Below are positions 27,172-36,067 of a stretch of DNA of 64,000 nucleotides, piece after piece. The notes under the pieces were generated by a model. The model was not told where the DNA came from. It saw only the letters and a list, made by a program, of their open reading frames with translations, and did no database searches. How positions within the stretch are numbered: the stretch's first letter is position 1; each line of letters begins with the position of its first letter. The position numbers were made by a program, and so were the translations under genes. The stretch is taken from assembly GCF_002812705.1 (NCBI RefSeq), contig NZ_CP025030.1, positions 2,790,001 through 2,854,000 of the forward strand, in the 5' to 3' direction. The stretch is from Achromobacter spanius (GTDB taxonomy: Bacteria > Pseudomonadota > Gammaproteobacteria > Burkholderiales > Burkholderiaceae_B).

Positions 27172-27486
27172 TCAGTCGTCGAAGCGGCTGCGCGTGACGG
27201 CGCCGGATTGCGGGTCGACGTAGAGCTTCACCCGCTGGCCTTGCGGGTCATAGGCCTTGACCTCGTAGCCATGCTTGCGCGAACGCTCGATCTCGGAAAT
27301 GTTGCGGTAGCCCGCGGCTTCCATCTTGTCGTAGACCTGGCGGATGGTCAGCATCGGGGCGGCGGGGGTGGTGGCGGCGGGCGCGGCGGGCGCTGGCGCG
27401 GCGGTCTGCGCCTGCACGGCGGTGCCGGCGACCAGGGCGGAAGCGCCAATTGCCAATGCGGCCAAGGTTTTCTGAATGCGCGTCAT
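27172..27486 (-). CDS. PepSY-domain periplasmic protein
   Basis: This 104-residue protein has a signal peptide ending AVQA near residue 26 and an Ala/Pro-rich linker ([16 protein letters not shown]). One PepSY domain follows ([52 protein letters not shown]). PepSY domains are thought to modulate periplasmic or cell-surface proteins. It diverges from a second PepSY gene that heads a two-component operon, suggesting a shared stimulus. Confidence 0.85.
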   Translation of the reverse strand: MTRIQKTLAALAIGASALVAGTAVQAQTAAPAPAAPAATTPAAPMLTIRQVYDKMEAAGYRNISEIERSRKHGYEVKAYDPQGQRVKLYVDPQSGAVTRSRFDD

Positions 27487-27598
27487 GATGGGTAGCTCCT
27501 AGCGATAATGGAAAGGGTAGGGGAAAAAGGCAACTGAAAAAAGGTAGTGAGAAAATCAGGTCGTTTCGTTAACCCTGTGGCCATTATTGGGGTCGCCG

Positions 27599-27655
27599 CA
27601 TGAACCTTTTCTGAAGCCTTTGTTCATGTGCGGTTCATCGGCGGCGCGGTATAAA
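27599..27655 (+). promoter_or_regulatory. Promoter with 11-nt direct repeats for the PepSY-RR-HK operon
   Basis: GTTCAT occurs at 27622 and 27633, exactly 11 nt apart, the spacing used by OmpR/PhoB-type dimers. A weaker unit (TTCTGAA) lies one turn upstream. CATGAAC at 27599 is the inverse of GTTCATG at 27622. TATAAA at 27650-27655 can be the -10 box, and the repeats cover the -35 position, a layout typical of activator-dependent promoters. Autoregulation by the operon's own regulator is the likely reading. Confidence 0.5.
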
Positions 27656-27692
27656 TGGCGGTCCATTCCCCACATTTTTCAAAGGCCCTGCA

Positions 27693-28055
27693 TTGCGGCA
27701 ACCCCCATTCTTTCGGCGCAAACGCGGCGGCATCCTGTTGTCGGGCTGCGTGCTGGCCTTGGCGCTGATGGCGGGGCCGGTCAGCGGCCTGGCCGACGAC
27801 AATGACCACGAACGCGCGCGCCAGGCGCTGGAAGCCGGCAAGGTGCTGCCTCTGGGCGCGGTGCTGGATATCGTTGAACGCGAGTTCCCCGGCCAGGTGG
27901 TCAAGGTGGAGTTCGAAGAGGATGATGACGAATTCATCTACGAGATCCGCGTGCTGCAAAGCGGCGGCGGCATCCTGAAACTGAAGATCGACGCGCGCGA
28001 CGGCACCTTGCTGGCCGTGAAGGGGCGCGACATCAAATTCAAGGGCAAGGACTGA
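27693..28055 (+). CDS. PepSY-domain protein preceding a two-component system
   Basis: This 120-residue protein has an N-terminal membrane or signal segment (GGILLSGCVLALALMAGPVSGLADD). An acidic PepSY domain follows (ARQALEAGKVLPLGAVLDIVEREFPGQVVKVEFEEDDDEFIYEIRVL). The start appears to be TTG at 27693, with AAAGG 8 nt before it; no ATG fits. The stop overlaps the response-regulator ATG by 1 nt, so it is likely an accessory sensor or output of the kinase pair. Confidence 0.82.
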   Translation: MRQPPFFRRKRGGILLSGCVLALALMAGPVSGLADDNDHERARQALEAGKVLPLGAVLDIVEREFPGQVVKVEFEEDDDEFIYEIRVLQSGGGILKLKIDARDGTLLAVKGRDIKFKGKD

Positions 28056-28717
28056 TGCGCATCCTGGTAGTGGAAGACGAGCCCACGCTGGCCGCCCAAT
28101 TGGCCGATGCCCTGCACGCGGCGGGTTACACGGTGGACAAGGCCGGCGACGGGGAATCCGCGCGATTTCTGGGTGACGTCGAAGCGTTCGACGCCGTGGT
28201 GCTGGACCTGGGGCTGCCCGTCATGGACGGCCTGACCGTGCTGAAGCAGTGGCGCGCCGCGCAGCGCAACATGCCGGTGCTGATCCTGACGGCGCGCGAC
28301 AACTGGCATGAGAAGGTGGCGGGCATCGACGCCGGCGCGGACGATTACCTGACCAAACCTTTTCACATGGAAGAGCTGCTGGCCCGCGTGCGCGCGCTGT
28401 TGCGCCGCAGTACGGCGCATGCCAGCGCGCAGTGGCGTTGCGGCCCGCTGATGCTGGACACGCGCCAGGCCAAGGCCACGGTCGACGGCCAGGCGCTGTC
28501 GTTGACCAGCCACGAATTCAAGGTGCTGTCCGTGTTGATGCAACGCGCGGGCGAGGTCGTGTCGCGCACGGAATTGATCGACCACATCTACGCACAGGAC
28601 TTCGACCGCGACTCCAACACCATCGAGGTCTTCATCGGCCGGCTGCGCAAGAAGCTGCCGCCCGACACCATCGAAACAGTGCGCGGGCTGGGCTACCGGC
28701 TGGCGGCGCGCGGATGA
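28055..28717 (+). CDS. OmpR/PhoB-family response regulator
   Basis: This 220-residue protein has a receiver domain with the acidic pocket EDE, phospho-acceptor Asp51 (VVLDLGLPVMDG), Thr79 and Lys101 (LTKPF). A C-terminal winged helix follows (LTSHEFKVLSVLMQRAGEVVSRTELIDHIY, then VFIGRLRKKL and GLGYRL). Together with the PhoQ-like H box of its kinase it resembles the PhoP/QseB branch. It overlaps the kinase start by 4 nt. Confidence 0.93.
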   Translation: MRILVVEDEPTLAAQLADALHAAGYTVDKAGDGESARFLGDVEAFDAVVLDLGLPVMDGLTVLKQWRAAQRNMPVLILTARDNWHEKVAGIDAGADDYLTKPFHMEELLARVRALLRRSTAHASAQWRCGPLMLDTRQAKATVDGQALSLTSHEFKVLSVLMQRAGEVVSRTELIDHIYAQDFDRDSNTIEVFIGRLRKKLPPDTIETVRGLGYRLAARG

Positions 28718-30105
28718 AGCCGGCCCGCGCCGGCATGCTGGGCTCGCTGCGCTTGCGGCTGCTGGCGGGCACCCTGGCCTGGATCGTGGGGTCGGTGGTG
28801 CTGGCCGGCTGGGGCTTGGCCAGCTTGTTCCGCCAGCACGTCACGCAGCAGTTCCAGGCCGAACTTGCCCTGCATTTGAATCAACTGACCGCCGCCGTGA
28901 ACGTGGGCGCGGATGGGCGGCCGGTGGTGTCCCCACCGCTGAGCGACCCCCGGCTGGAGCAGCCCTTGTCGGGCCTGTACTGGCAGGTGGACAGGCTGGC
29001 GGATGGCGCGCGTCCGGCCGCCATCGGCGTGGCGCGCTCGCGCTCGTTGTGGGACCAGACCTTGCCCCCGCCTGCGCCGTCGGCGCTGCACGCCACCGAA
29101 TCCGGCGATCAAACCTATGACACGACGGGGCCGGCCGGACGCGAGCTGACCGCGTTGGCGCGCACCTTGAAACCCGCCGAGGAAGACGCCGCGCCGTTGC
29201 GCCTGGTGGTGGCCGCCGACCGCCGCGTGCTGGCCGAGCCCATCGGCCGGTTCAACGGCATGCTGGTCATGGCGCTAGGCGCGCTGGCTGCGGGGTTGAC
29301 GGCGGCGGCGGTGGTCCAGGTGGTGGTCGGCCTGCGGCCCTTGGCGCGCTTGCGTCAACAGTTGGCCAGGCAGAACGCCGGCAGCAGCCGTATCGACGGC
29401 CGCTACCCCAGCGAAATCCAGCCCCTGGTGGACGACTTCAACCAGGTGTTGGCGATGAACGCCGAGATCGTGCAGCGCGCGCGCACGCAGGCCGGCAATT
29501 TGGCGCACGCGGTCAAGACGCCGCTGACCATCCTGGCCAATGCCGCGTCGCGCGAGGCCAGCGTGCCGGCATCCTTGGTGAACGAACAGGTTGCCATGGC
29601 GAACCGCCAGATCGACCACCACCTGGCACGCGCCCGCGCCGCAGCCTCATCGGGCGCCGCGGATGGGCGCGCGCCGCTGCGCGAGGCGACGCAAGGGCTG
29701 GTGCGCGTCATGCAGCGCTTGTATGCCGAACGCGGCCTGCATATCGAGATGCAGGGTTTGTCCGACGCGATGGTGTTTCGGGGCGACCCGCAGGACTTGC
29801 AGGAAATGTTGGGCAATGTGCTGGACAACGCCTGCAAATGGGCGCGCAGCCACGTGCGGGTGACGGGCGAAATGCCCGGCGCGGGGCATTTGCTGATGCA
29901 CATCGACGACGACGGCCCGGGCATCGACGACCATGCGCGCGAACGGATCTTTCTGCGCGGCGTGCGCATGGACGAGCAACTGCCGGGTTCCGGCCTGGGC
30001 CTGGACATCGTGCGAGACCTTGCCGGCACCTATGGCGGCGAGGTGCACGCGGGGCGTTCGCCGCTGGGCGGGCTGCGCGTCACCCTGCGGCTGCCCACGG
30101 CCTGA
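28714..30105 (+). CDS. Sensor histidine kinase
   Basis: This 463-residue membrane kinase has one membrane segment near residues 17-38, a periplasmic sensor domain to about 180 and a second segment near 182-208. A HAMP-like linker follows, then the H box with His265 (NLAHAVKTPLT, the PhoQ-like form). The ATPase has N box NVLDNACKWA, DDDGPGID and GSGLGLDIV. The ATG overlaps the regulator stop. The signal is unknown; the PepSY proteins on either side suggest an envelope cue. Confidence 0.92.
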   Translation: MKPARAGMLGSLRLRLLAGTLAWIVGSVVLAGWGLASLFRQHVTQQFQAELALHLNQLTAAVNVGADGRPVVSPPLSDPRLEQPLSGLYWQVDRLADGARPAAIGVARSRSLWDQTLPPPAPSALHATESGDQTYDTTGPAGRELTALARTLKPAEEDAAPLRLVVAADRRVLAEPIGRFNGMLVMALGALAAGLTAAAVVQVVVGLRPLARLRQQLARQNAGSSRIDGRYPSEIQPLVDDFNQVLAMNAEIVQRARTQAGNLAHAVKTPLTILANAASREASVPASLVNEQVAMANRQIDHHLARARAAASSGAADGRAPLREATQGLVRVMQRLYAERGLHIEMQGLSDAMVFRGDPQDLQEMLGNVLDNACKWARSHVRVTGEMPGAGHLLMHIDDDGPGIDDHARERIFLRGVRMDEQLPGSGLGLDIVRDLAGTYGGEVHAGRSPLGGLRVTLRLPTA

Positions 30106-30109
30106 GCTT

Positions 30110-30538
30110 TTACTTCACCAAGGTCACCGGCACATCCGTCAGTTGCAGCACCTGATTGGCGACCGAGCCGATCAGGATGTTGGTCAGTGTGCCGTTGCCG
30201 CGCGTGCCCATCACGATGCGGGCGCAGCCGTGGTCGCGCGCGTAGCCGGCGATTTCGGTGGCGGCGTGGCCGAACGCCGTGTGGCTGGTGTAGTGGGTGC
30301 CGGTCACATCCAACAGTTTGCGGGCTTCCCGCGTGGCCTCCTGGCCTTGTCGAAGGTAGAACTCATCGATCATGTCTTGCGTGATCAAGCGCGACAGGCC
30401 GGCGCGCCCGTGCGTGGGCGTTTGAATGTTAAGCAGATGGACGCGCGCGTCGGATGCGCCCTGGGCCAGTTCGCGGGCATACAGCACGGCGCGGTCGGCA
30501 TTCTCGGAGCCGTCGACGGGGACAAGTATGTTCAGCAT
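30110..30538 (-). CDS. Universal stress protein (UspA family)
   Basis: This 142-residue Usp starts NILVPVDGSENADRAVLYA and ends with the nucleotide-binding loop IVMGTRGNGTLTNILIGSVANQVLQLTDVPVTLVK (GxRG-x9-GS type), so ATP binding is expected. AAGGAG precedes the ATG. It is the second of two tandem usp genes 17 nt apart and probably shares a transcript with the one upstream. It converges with the histidine kinase gene. Confidence 0.92.
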   Translation of the reverse strand: MLNILVPVDGSENADRAVLYARELAQGASDARVHLLNIQTPTHGRAGLSRLITQDMIDEFYLRQGQEATREARKLLDVTGTHYTSHTAFGHAATEIAGYARDHGCARIVMGTRGNGTLTNILIGSVANQVLQLTDVPVTLVK

Positions 30539-30555
30539 GGTTGCTCCTTGATGCG

Positions 30556-30981
30556 TTACTTGACCAGCGTGACGGGCAGGTCCGTCAGGTGCAGGACGCG
30601 GGTGGCGATAGACCCCATGAACAGCGACGACACCGAGCCCAGCCCGCGCGATCCCATGTAGATTTCATCGGCGTTGGATTCACCGGCCACGCGGACGATG
30701 GTTTCGGCCGCTTCGCCGATCTCCACGCGCACGTCGAACGGCACGCCGGCTTTGGACAGCAGGTCGCTGGCGGCTTGCAGCGCGGCGGCGCCCTCGTCCT
30801 GGTAGTAGGCATCGATATCGGCCTGAGACAGGCCACGGCCGATCTTGCCGGATTGCAGTGGAATCTGCACCGTCAACAGCGCCACCCGTTCGACCGGGTC
30901 ATATGCGCGCGCCGCCAGTAAAGCTTGCACGGCATGCAGCGAGGGCTGCGAACCGTCAACGGGGATCAGGATGCGTTTCAT
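30556..30981 (-). CDS. Universal stress protein (UspA family)
   Basis: This 141-residue Usp starts ILIPVDGSQPSLHAVQALL and has the loop IYMGSRGLGSVSSLFMGSIATRVLHLTDLPVTLVK. It clearly resembles the downstream Usp at its C-terminus, so the pair is probably an old tandem duplication. Such pairs are often induced under oxygen or energy limitation, but I could not find a convincing FNR/ANR box upstream. Confidence 0.92.
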   Translation of the reverse strand: MKRILIPVDGSQPSLHAVQALLAARAYDPVERVALLTVQIPLQSGKIGRGLSQADIDAYYQDEGAAALQAASDLLSKAGVPFDVRVEIGEAAETIVRVAGESNADEIYMGSRGLGSVSSLFMGSIATRVLHLTDLPVTLVK

Positions 30982-31119
30982 GCGCGTCTCCTTTGTTATG
31001 CGAGCCTGGGTAGGCGGGTCGTTCTACTGTATTCGAATTAATTTCCAGCGAGCGGCCCGTTTCGCCGGTTTTGCCGACCGAAAGATGCGCTTGATCAACC
31101 CCCGTTCACAATCTTGCGC

Positions 31120-31923
31120 CTAGCGCCAGCGTTCGGGCGTTTCTCCGATGTCCAGGCCCGGCGCCAGCAGCTTGCTGGTCAAGGCCGCCAAGGTGGGTGC
31201 ATGGCCGGTGGTCTCCAGGCGCAGCGTGCCCGCGCCGTCGGTGCGCAACAGGCCATGCTGGTGCAGTTGATGCTTGAGCCAGCGCGCCACGGGGGCGCCC
31301 GTTTCCAACAAGGGCACATCGGGTCCGGCGGCTGCCTGGATGGCATCGCGCAGAAAGGGAAAGTGGGTGCAGCCCAGCACCAACACATCGGCGCCCGCCG
31401 CGCGCAGGGCGGCCACCGGCCCGCGCACGGCGGCATCCACTTCAGGGCCGGACAGCTTGCCTTGCTCTACCAGCCGCACCCATTCCGGGCAGGGGTGCAG
31501 CACGATGCGTACTTCGGGTGCTTCGCGTTGGACCAAGGCGGCGAACTTGGGGCTGGCCAAGGTGCCGGTGGTGGCGAACACGCCCACCACGCCGCTGTGC
31601 GTCAGGTGCGCGGCGGGTTTGATTGCCGGTTCCACGCCGATGATGATCAGGTCGGGATGGCGCTGGCGCAGCGGCGCGATGGCGGCGGCGGTGGCGGTGT
31701 TGCAGGCGACCACCATGGCCTTGGCCTGGCGCGAAACGAAGTAATCCGCCAAGGCGTAGGCACGCTCCAGGACAAACGCCTGCGTTTTGTCGCCATACGG
31801 CACATGCGCCGAATCGGCCACGTACAGCAACTGTTCTTGCGGCAGCGCCTCGCGGATGGCACGCAGCACGCTCAGGCCGCCCACGCCGGAGTCGTACACG
31901 CCGATAAGGGAATCACTGGACAT
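31120..31923 (-). CDS. murI: Glutamate racemase
   Basis: This 267-residue enzyme interconverts L- and D-glutamate for peptidoglycan. The two catalytic cysteines are visible as Cys74 (VVACNTATA) and Cys185 (LVLGCTHFPF), with GVYDSGVGGLSVL (Asp11) at the start. Its first codons overlap the end of the upstream LysR gene by 11 nt, an unusual partner for a cell-wall gene. Length and motifs are normal. Confidence 0.95.
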   Translation of the reverse strand: MSSDSLIGVYDSGVGGLSVLRAIREALPQEQLLYVADSAHVPYGDKTQAFVLERAYALADYFVSRQAKAMVVACNTATAAAIAPLRQRHPDLIIIGVEPAIKPAAHLTHSGVVGVFATTGTLASPKFAALVQREAPEVRIVLHPCPEWVRLVEQGKLSGPEVDAAVRGPVAALRAAGADVLVLGCTHFPFLRDAIQAAAGPDVPLLETGAPVARWLKHQLHQHGLLRTDGAGTLRLETTGHAPTLAALTSKLLAPGLDIGETPERWR

Positions 31924-32857
31924 GATGGGAATGCCCCTCGTCCAGGCCCTCGGCGCGATGGCGGCGCACTTCGTCGATCAGTTTGCGCGTGGCGCCCGAC
32001 AGCGGCGCGTCGCGCCAGATCAGGTTCAAGCCGGCGCGCAACGCCACGGGGCCGGTCACGTTCACGTACACCACGCCTTCGATGTTGACCCGCCGCAAGG
32101 ACGCGGGCACGAGTGACACGCCCAGGCCCGCCGCCACCAGGCTCAGCGTGGACAACATGCGCGGCGCTTCCTGCACCACGCGCGGGCTGAATCCCGACGC
32201 GCTGCACGCCGTGATGATGGCGTCGTACAGGCCGGGGCCGCTGTGGCGGCGGTACAGAATCAGCGATTCCTCGGCCAGTTCCGACAGCGCAATCTGCCGC
32301 CGGTCGCGGCCCTTGACGAAGGGGTGGTCCGCGGGAAAGGCGGCCAGCATGGTTTCTTCCAGCACGGTTTCCTCGGACACGCCCGGCGTGGTCAGGACCG
32401 TGCCCCGAATGAAGGCCACGTCCACGCGGCCTTCGCTGACCGCGTCGCGCAGTTCGCCCGTGCTGCTTTCTTCCAGCACCAGCCGCACGTTGGGCGCGCT
32501 TTCGCGAAAACGGCGGATGACCGAGGGCACGAAGGGATGGAACGCGGCCGATCCGGTAAACCCCACCGTCAGCCGGCCGGCTTCGCCTTGCGAGACGCGG
32601 CGCACCCCGTCCACGGCCTGATCCACCAGTGCCAGGATGTTGCGGGCATCTTCCAACAACGCGCGGCCGCTTTCGGTAAGTTCCATGCCGCGCGGCAACC
32701 GGTTGAACAAGGTTACGCCCAGCTCTTGTTCCAGCACACGAATCTGTTGGCTAAGGGGAGGTTGGCGAATGCCCAGCCGCGCCGCGGCCTTGGTCAGGTG
32801 GGCCTCTTCGGCAACGGCCAGGAAGTAGCGCAGCAGGCGGAGATCAACTGATGCCAT
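31913..32857 (-). CDS. LysR-type regulator (BenM/CatM-like)
   Basis: This 314-residue regulator has the HTH LRYFLAVAEEAHLTKAAARLGIRQPPLSQQIRVLEQELGV and an effector domain with GFTGSAAFHPFVP. That sequence pattern is usual in the CatM/BenM-like branch that senses aromatic-acid metabolites. It diverges from the chromate-transporter pair and overlaps murI. Which of these it controls cannot be told from sequence alone. Confidence 0.88.
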   Translation of the reverse strand: MASVDLRLLRYFLAVAEEAHLTKAAARLGIRQPPLSQQIRVLEQELGVTLFNRLPRGMELTESGRALLEDARNILALVDQAVDGVRRVSQGEAGRLTVGFTGSAAFHPFVPSVIRRFRESAPNVRLVLEESSTGELRDAVSEGRVDVAFIRGTVLTTPGVSEETVLEETMLAAFPADHPFVKGRDRRQIALSELAEESLILYRRHSGPGLYDAIITACSASGFSPRVVQEAPRMLSTLSLVAAGLGVSLVPASLRRVNIEGVVYVNVTGPVALRAGLNLIWRDAPLSGATRKLIDEVRRHRAEGLDEGHSHHVQ

Positions 32858-32871
32858 ATGCAGTGAATATG
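32855..32871. promoter_or_regulatory. LysR-type palindrome over the regulator start
   Basis: CATAT-N7-ATATG contains the T-N11-A core expected of LysR operators and overlaps the regulator's own ATG, consistent with negative autoregulation. The AT-rich stretch just beyond (about 32887-32902) may be part of the same control region. Confidence 0.4.
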
Positions 32872-32996
32872 AGTGTCGATGGGGTCATATATTAGACATT
32901 ATCCGGGGCCAAGAGTAGGCTCCCGCCTTGTTATTTCTGCTGTGCGCTGCAATGCGCCAGCCCTTGCTCGCCGGCTATGCACCGGCTCTTCGTCCC

Positions 32997-33572
32997 ATGA
33001 ATGCAGCACCCTCCACCCTTGAGGCCGCCAACCGGCCGCCACCCACCTGTGGGCAGTTGTTCACCGGTTTTCTCATGCTGGGCCTGACCGCTTTTGGCGG
33101 AGCGCTACCCCTGGCGCGCCGCATGGTCGTTGAAAAGCACGGCTGGCTCAGCGGCGCTGAGTTTACCGACCTGCTGGGCCTGTGCCAGTTCCTGCCGGGC
33201 GGCAACATCATTAACCTGTCTGTCGCGCTGGGGATGAAATTTCGCGGGCCGCGGGGCGCTTTCGCGGCCTTGATGGGGCTGATCCTGGCGCCGTCGGCCA
33301 TCGTCATTCTGTTGGGCATGGTGTACGACCGCTTTCAACACGACCCGCATATCCAGCACCTGTTCGCGGGCCTGGCGGCCGCGGCGGCGGGGCTGCTGAT
33401 TTCGATGGCGGTCAAGATCGGCGTGCCGGTCATCAAGCGGCGCGACTGGCTGGCGGGCGTGGTGGCCACGCTGTGCTTCGTGGCCATTGCCGTGCTGCGC
33501 ATTCCGCTCTTGCCCACCATGGCGGTGCTGACGCCGTTGAGCATTTTGCTGGTCTGGAGGCAACGTCGATGA
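32997..33572 (+). CDS. Chromate transporter, N-terminal-type CHR half
   Basis: This is a roughly 191-residue single CHR-domain membrane protein. Family motifs are LFTGFLMLGLTAFGGALPLARRMVVE and LGLCQFLPGGNIINLSVALG, with five or so membrane segments. It pairs with the next gene, with which it overlaps by 4 nt. Such short CHR proteins work as two-gene pairs in which each supplies half of the ChrA transporter. The start is uncertain: ATG 32997 fits the domain, while ATG 32952 and TTG 32928 are in frame. The natural substrate may not be chromate. Confidence 0.82.
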   Translation: MNAAPSTLEAANRPPPTCGQLFTGFLMLGLTAFGGALPLARRMVVEKHGWLSGAEFTDLLGLCQFLPGGNIINLSVALGMKFRGPRGAFAALMGLILAPSAIVILLGMVYDRFQHDPHIQHLFAGLAAAAAGLLISMAVKIGVPVIKRRDWLAGVVATLCFVAIAVLRIPLLPTMAVLTPLSILLVWRQRR

Positions 33573-34093
33573 TCCATACCCTGATTGCGCTGGCCCTGAT
33601 CTTTTCCCAGCTTTCCGTGCTGGCGTTCGGCGGTGGCAACACCATCCTGCCCGAGATGCAGCGCCAGGTCGTGGACGTGCATGGCTGGATGACCGCCGCT
33701 GATTTCTCCGCGCTGTTTGCGCTGGGCCAGGCCGCGCCCGGCCCCAACCTGATGGTGGTGACGCTGGTGGGCTGGCACGTGGCCGGGTGGTGGGGCATGC
33801 TGGTGACCACCATCGCCAAGTTCGGCCCGTCGTCGCTCATCACCATCCTGGCGCTGGGCTTGTGGGAACGCTTCAAGGACCGCCCGTGGCGCGGCGTGAT
33901 CCAGGCGGGCATTTTCCCGATGACGGTGGGCCTGGTAGCCGCCAGCGCGGCGCTGATCACCGAGGCGTCCGTACATAGCTGGCTGCTGGGCGCGATCACG
34001 GCGGTGGTGGCCGTGCTGGGCAGCGCCACGCGCATCCATCCCTTGTGGCTCTTGTTCGGCGGCGCGCTGGTGGGTTTGCTGGCGTTCGGTTAG
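33569..34093 (+). CDS. Chromate transporter, C-terminal-type CHR half
   Basis: This is a 174-residue CHR-domain protein with [25 protein letters not shown] and the duplicated-family motif [21 protein letters not shown] 33569 is preceded by CTGGAGG. It overlaps the first half by 4 nt, so the two would be made together and assemble in the inner membrane. Confidence 0.86.
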   Translation: MIHTLIALALIFSQLSVLAFGGGNTILPEMQRQVVDVHGWMTAADFSALFALGQAAPGPNLMVVTLVGWHVAGWWGMLVTTIAKFGPSSLITILALGLWERFKDRPWRGVIQAGIFPMTVGLVAASAALITEASVHSWLLGAITAVVAVLGSATRIHPLWLLFGGALVGLLAFG

Positions 34094-34152
34094 CGTTGGG
34101 CTCTTGTCGCAAGCGGGACCTTCGCACGTGGCCACCCGCACTCGGAGCCTTC

Positions 34153-34845
34153 ATGACCAAGCCGATTCCGGACGAACCGCAGCCCGACGACGCCGCAACG
34201 GCCGTCGACCGCTTGCCTTTCTTTCACGCGCATCGGCGCCTGGTGCTGTGTGGCCTGTTATTCCTGGCGGTGGGCGCCGCGTCCTACGTCTGGAGCCGTT
34301 CCGCCGGCCTGGCGCTGCTGCTGGGTTTTGATGCGGCCGCGCTGGTGTTCCTGGTGCTGACGGCGCGGGTATTCGGCCAGGCCAGCCCGGCGTCCCTGCA
34401 CGTACGCGCCAAGCAGCAGGACGTGGGCCGTGTCGGCGTGTTGTGGAGCAGCGTGGCGCTGTCCTGCATGGTGTTGATGGCGCTGTGGGTTGAGCTGCAT
34501 GGCGAAAACAGCCCGGGCGGCGCGTTGGCGGTGTTGGCGGCCGGCGCGACCATCGTGCTGGCATGGCTCTACATGAACATGATCTTTGCGCTGCACTATG
34601 CGCATGGCTATTACGGACATGGCACGGGGGCGCACAAGGGGCTGGATTTCCCCGGTACGCAGGAGCCCGACTACTGGGACTTTGCGTATTTCGCGCTGGT
34701 GCTGGGAATGACGTTCCAGGTGTCCGACGTGCAGATCGTCAACCGCCGCGTACGCCGAATGGCGCTGATGCACAGCGTCATCGCGTTCTTCTTCAATGTG
34801 TTCATCATCGCGATCAGCGTGAACGTGGCGGCGGGTAAAGCATAG
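34153..34845 (+). CDS. DUF1345 membrane protein
   Basis: This is a 230-residue protein with five or six membrane segments. The DUF1345 signature is seen in the region [16 protein letters not shown]...[31 protein letters not shown] and in [11 protein letters not shown] at the end. I choose ATG 34153 (preceded by CGGAG). The function is unknown. A strong hairpin follows the stop. Confidence 0.86.
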   Translation: MTKPIPDEPQPDDAATAVDRLPFFHAHRRLVLCGLLFLAVGAASYVWSRSAGLALLLGFDAAALVFLVLTARVFGQASPASLHVRAKQQDVGRVGVLWSSVALSCMVLMALWVELHGENSPGGALAVLAAGATIVLAWLYMNMIFALHYAHGYYGHGTGAHKGLDFPGTQEPDYWDFAYFALVLGMTFQVSDVQIVNRRVRRMALMHSVIAFFFNVFIIAISVNVAAGKA

Positions 34846-34869
34846 TGTGTGGGGCAAGGCCCCACACAC
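34845..34869. terminator. Bidirectional hairpin between convergent genes
   Basis: GTGTGTGGGGC and GCCCCACACAC form a perfect 11-bp stem with a 3-nt loop. It begins at the last base of the DUF1345 stop codon and lies 27 nt from the methyltransferase stop. No T tract follows on either strand, so it may act with Rho or as an mRNA-end stabiliser. Confidence 0.55.
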
Positions 34870-34896
34870 CTAGAGGGCATGGGTCACCGCTGGCAA

Positions 34897-36018
34897 TCAG
34901 GCGGCGGCGCCCAATCTCCACAAGGACGTGACTTCCTTCGAGCGCGCGGCGTAGAGCGGGTCGCTGGGGTCTTTGGCGCGGCTGTGGGTGGGCCGGGTGT
35001 CGATGCGTTCGATGACACGCAGGCCGGCGGCGTCGATCATTTCCAGCAACTGTTCGCGGGTGCGCAGGCCCAGGTGCTCGGCCAGGTCCGACAAGATCAG
35101 CCAGCCCTCGCCATTGGGCGTCAGGTGCGCCGTCAAACCGTTGAGAAAGCCGCGCAGCATGCGGCTGTCGGGGTCGTACACGGCTTGCTCCAGCGGCGAA
35201 CTGGGGCGCGCGGGCAGCCACGGCGGGTTGCAGACGACCAGCGACACGCGGCCTTCGGGGAACAGGTCCGCCTCGACCACATCAACCTGCTTGGACAGGC
35301 CCAGTCGTTCCAGGTTTTCGCGGGCGCAAGCCAGCGCGCGCGGGTCCAGATCGGTGGCGATGACGCGCTTGCCGCCCCGGCGCGCAATCACGGCGGCCAG
35401 CACGCCGGTGCCCGTGCCGATATCAAACGCCACGCTGCCGCGCGGCATCGGCGTGTTCGCCACCAGGTCGACATATTCACCACGCAGCGGCGAAAACACG
35501 CCGTAGTGCGGGTGGATGCGGTTGTTCAGGACGGCGATCTCGACGCCTTTCTTGCGCCATTCAAAGGCGCCGATCAGGCCCAGCAATTCGCGCAGCGACG
35601 CCACATAGGGTTCGTCGGCCGGGCCGTGGGCTTCTTCGCAGGCCTGGCGCGCATCCGGCGCGCGGCGCAGCGAAATGCCGTGGCCGGCGTCAAACGGAAT
35701 CAGCAGCATGCCCAGGATGCGGGCGCGTTGGGATTGGATCTGGCGGTGCTGGTTGAAGGCTTCCAGCATGGTCTCGACGGGCTTGCGCGGACGCTTGTCC
35801 ACGCGCCGGGTCACGGCCAGCAGCAACTGGCGGGCGTTCTGGAAGTCTCCGCGCCACAGCAGGCCGACGCCTTCGCAGGCTTGGCGATAGGCCATGTCGG
35901 CGGTCAGCTTGTCGTCCACCACCACCACGCGCTTGGGCGGCGTTGCGCCGGTTTCAGAGCGCCAGCGGGCGGAATGGGAGACGTCGTTTTCTTCCCAGTG
36001 CAATTCGGGGGCGCTCAA
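34897..36018 (-). CDS. Class I SAM-dependent methyltransferase (MTS/HemK-like)
   Basis: This is a roughly 373-residue protein. A non-catalytic N-terminal half is followed by a methyltransferase domain with SAM motif AFDIGTGTGVLAAVIARRG, acidic ATDLDPRALACARENLERL and active-site NPPW (NPPY type, used for N-methylation of bases or glutamine). The start needs care. An ATG at 36096 lies inside the upstream terminator hairpin, so TTG 36018, preceded by CGGAG, is preferred. The target may be rRNA or a release factor; I cannot tell which. Confidence 0.82.
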   Translation of the reverse strand: MSAPELHWEENDVSHSARWRSETGATPPKRVVVVDDKLTADMAYRQACEGVGLLWRGDFQNARQLLLAVTRRVDKRPRKPVETMLEAFNQHRQIQSQRARILGMLLIPFDAGHGISLRRAPDARQACEEAHGPADEPYVASLRELLGLIGAFEWRKKGVEIAVLNNRIHPHYGVFSPLRGEYVDLVANTPMPRGSVAFDIGTGTGVLAAVIARRGGKRVIATDLDPRALACARENLERLGLSKQVDVVEADLFPEGRVSLVVCNPPWLPARPSSPLEQAVYDPDSRMLRGFLNGLTAHLTPNGEGWLILSDLAEHLGLRTREQLLEMIDAAGLRVIERIDTRPTHSRAKDPSDPLYAARSKEVTSLWRLGAAA

Positions 36019-36067
36019 TGTGTCGCTCCGGCAAAGACGGGGGAATGGGTAAGAATCATGGGGACCA

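Noticed and set aside
31080..31110. FNR/ANR box (TTGATCAA) near the universal stress genes
   Set aside because: Only the joined half TTGATCAA is present, without the TTGAT-N4-ATCAA spacing. It is also about 100 nt from the first usp start.
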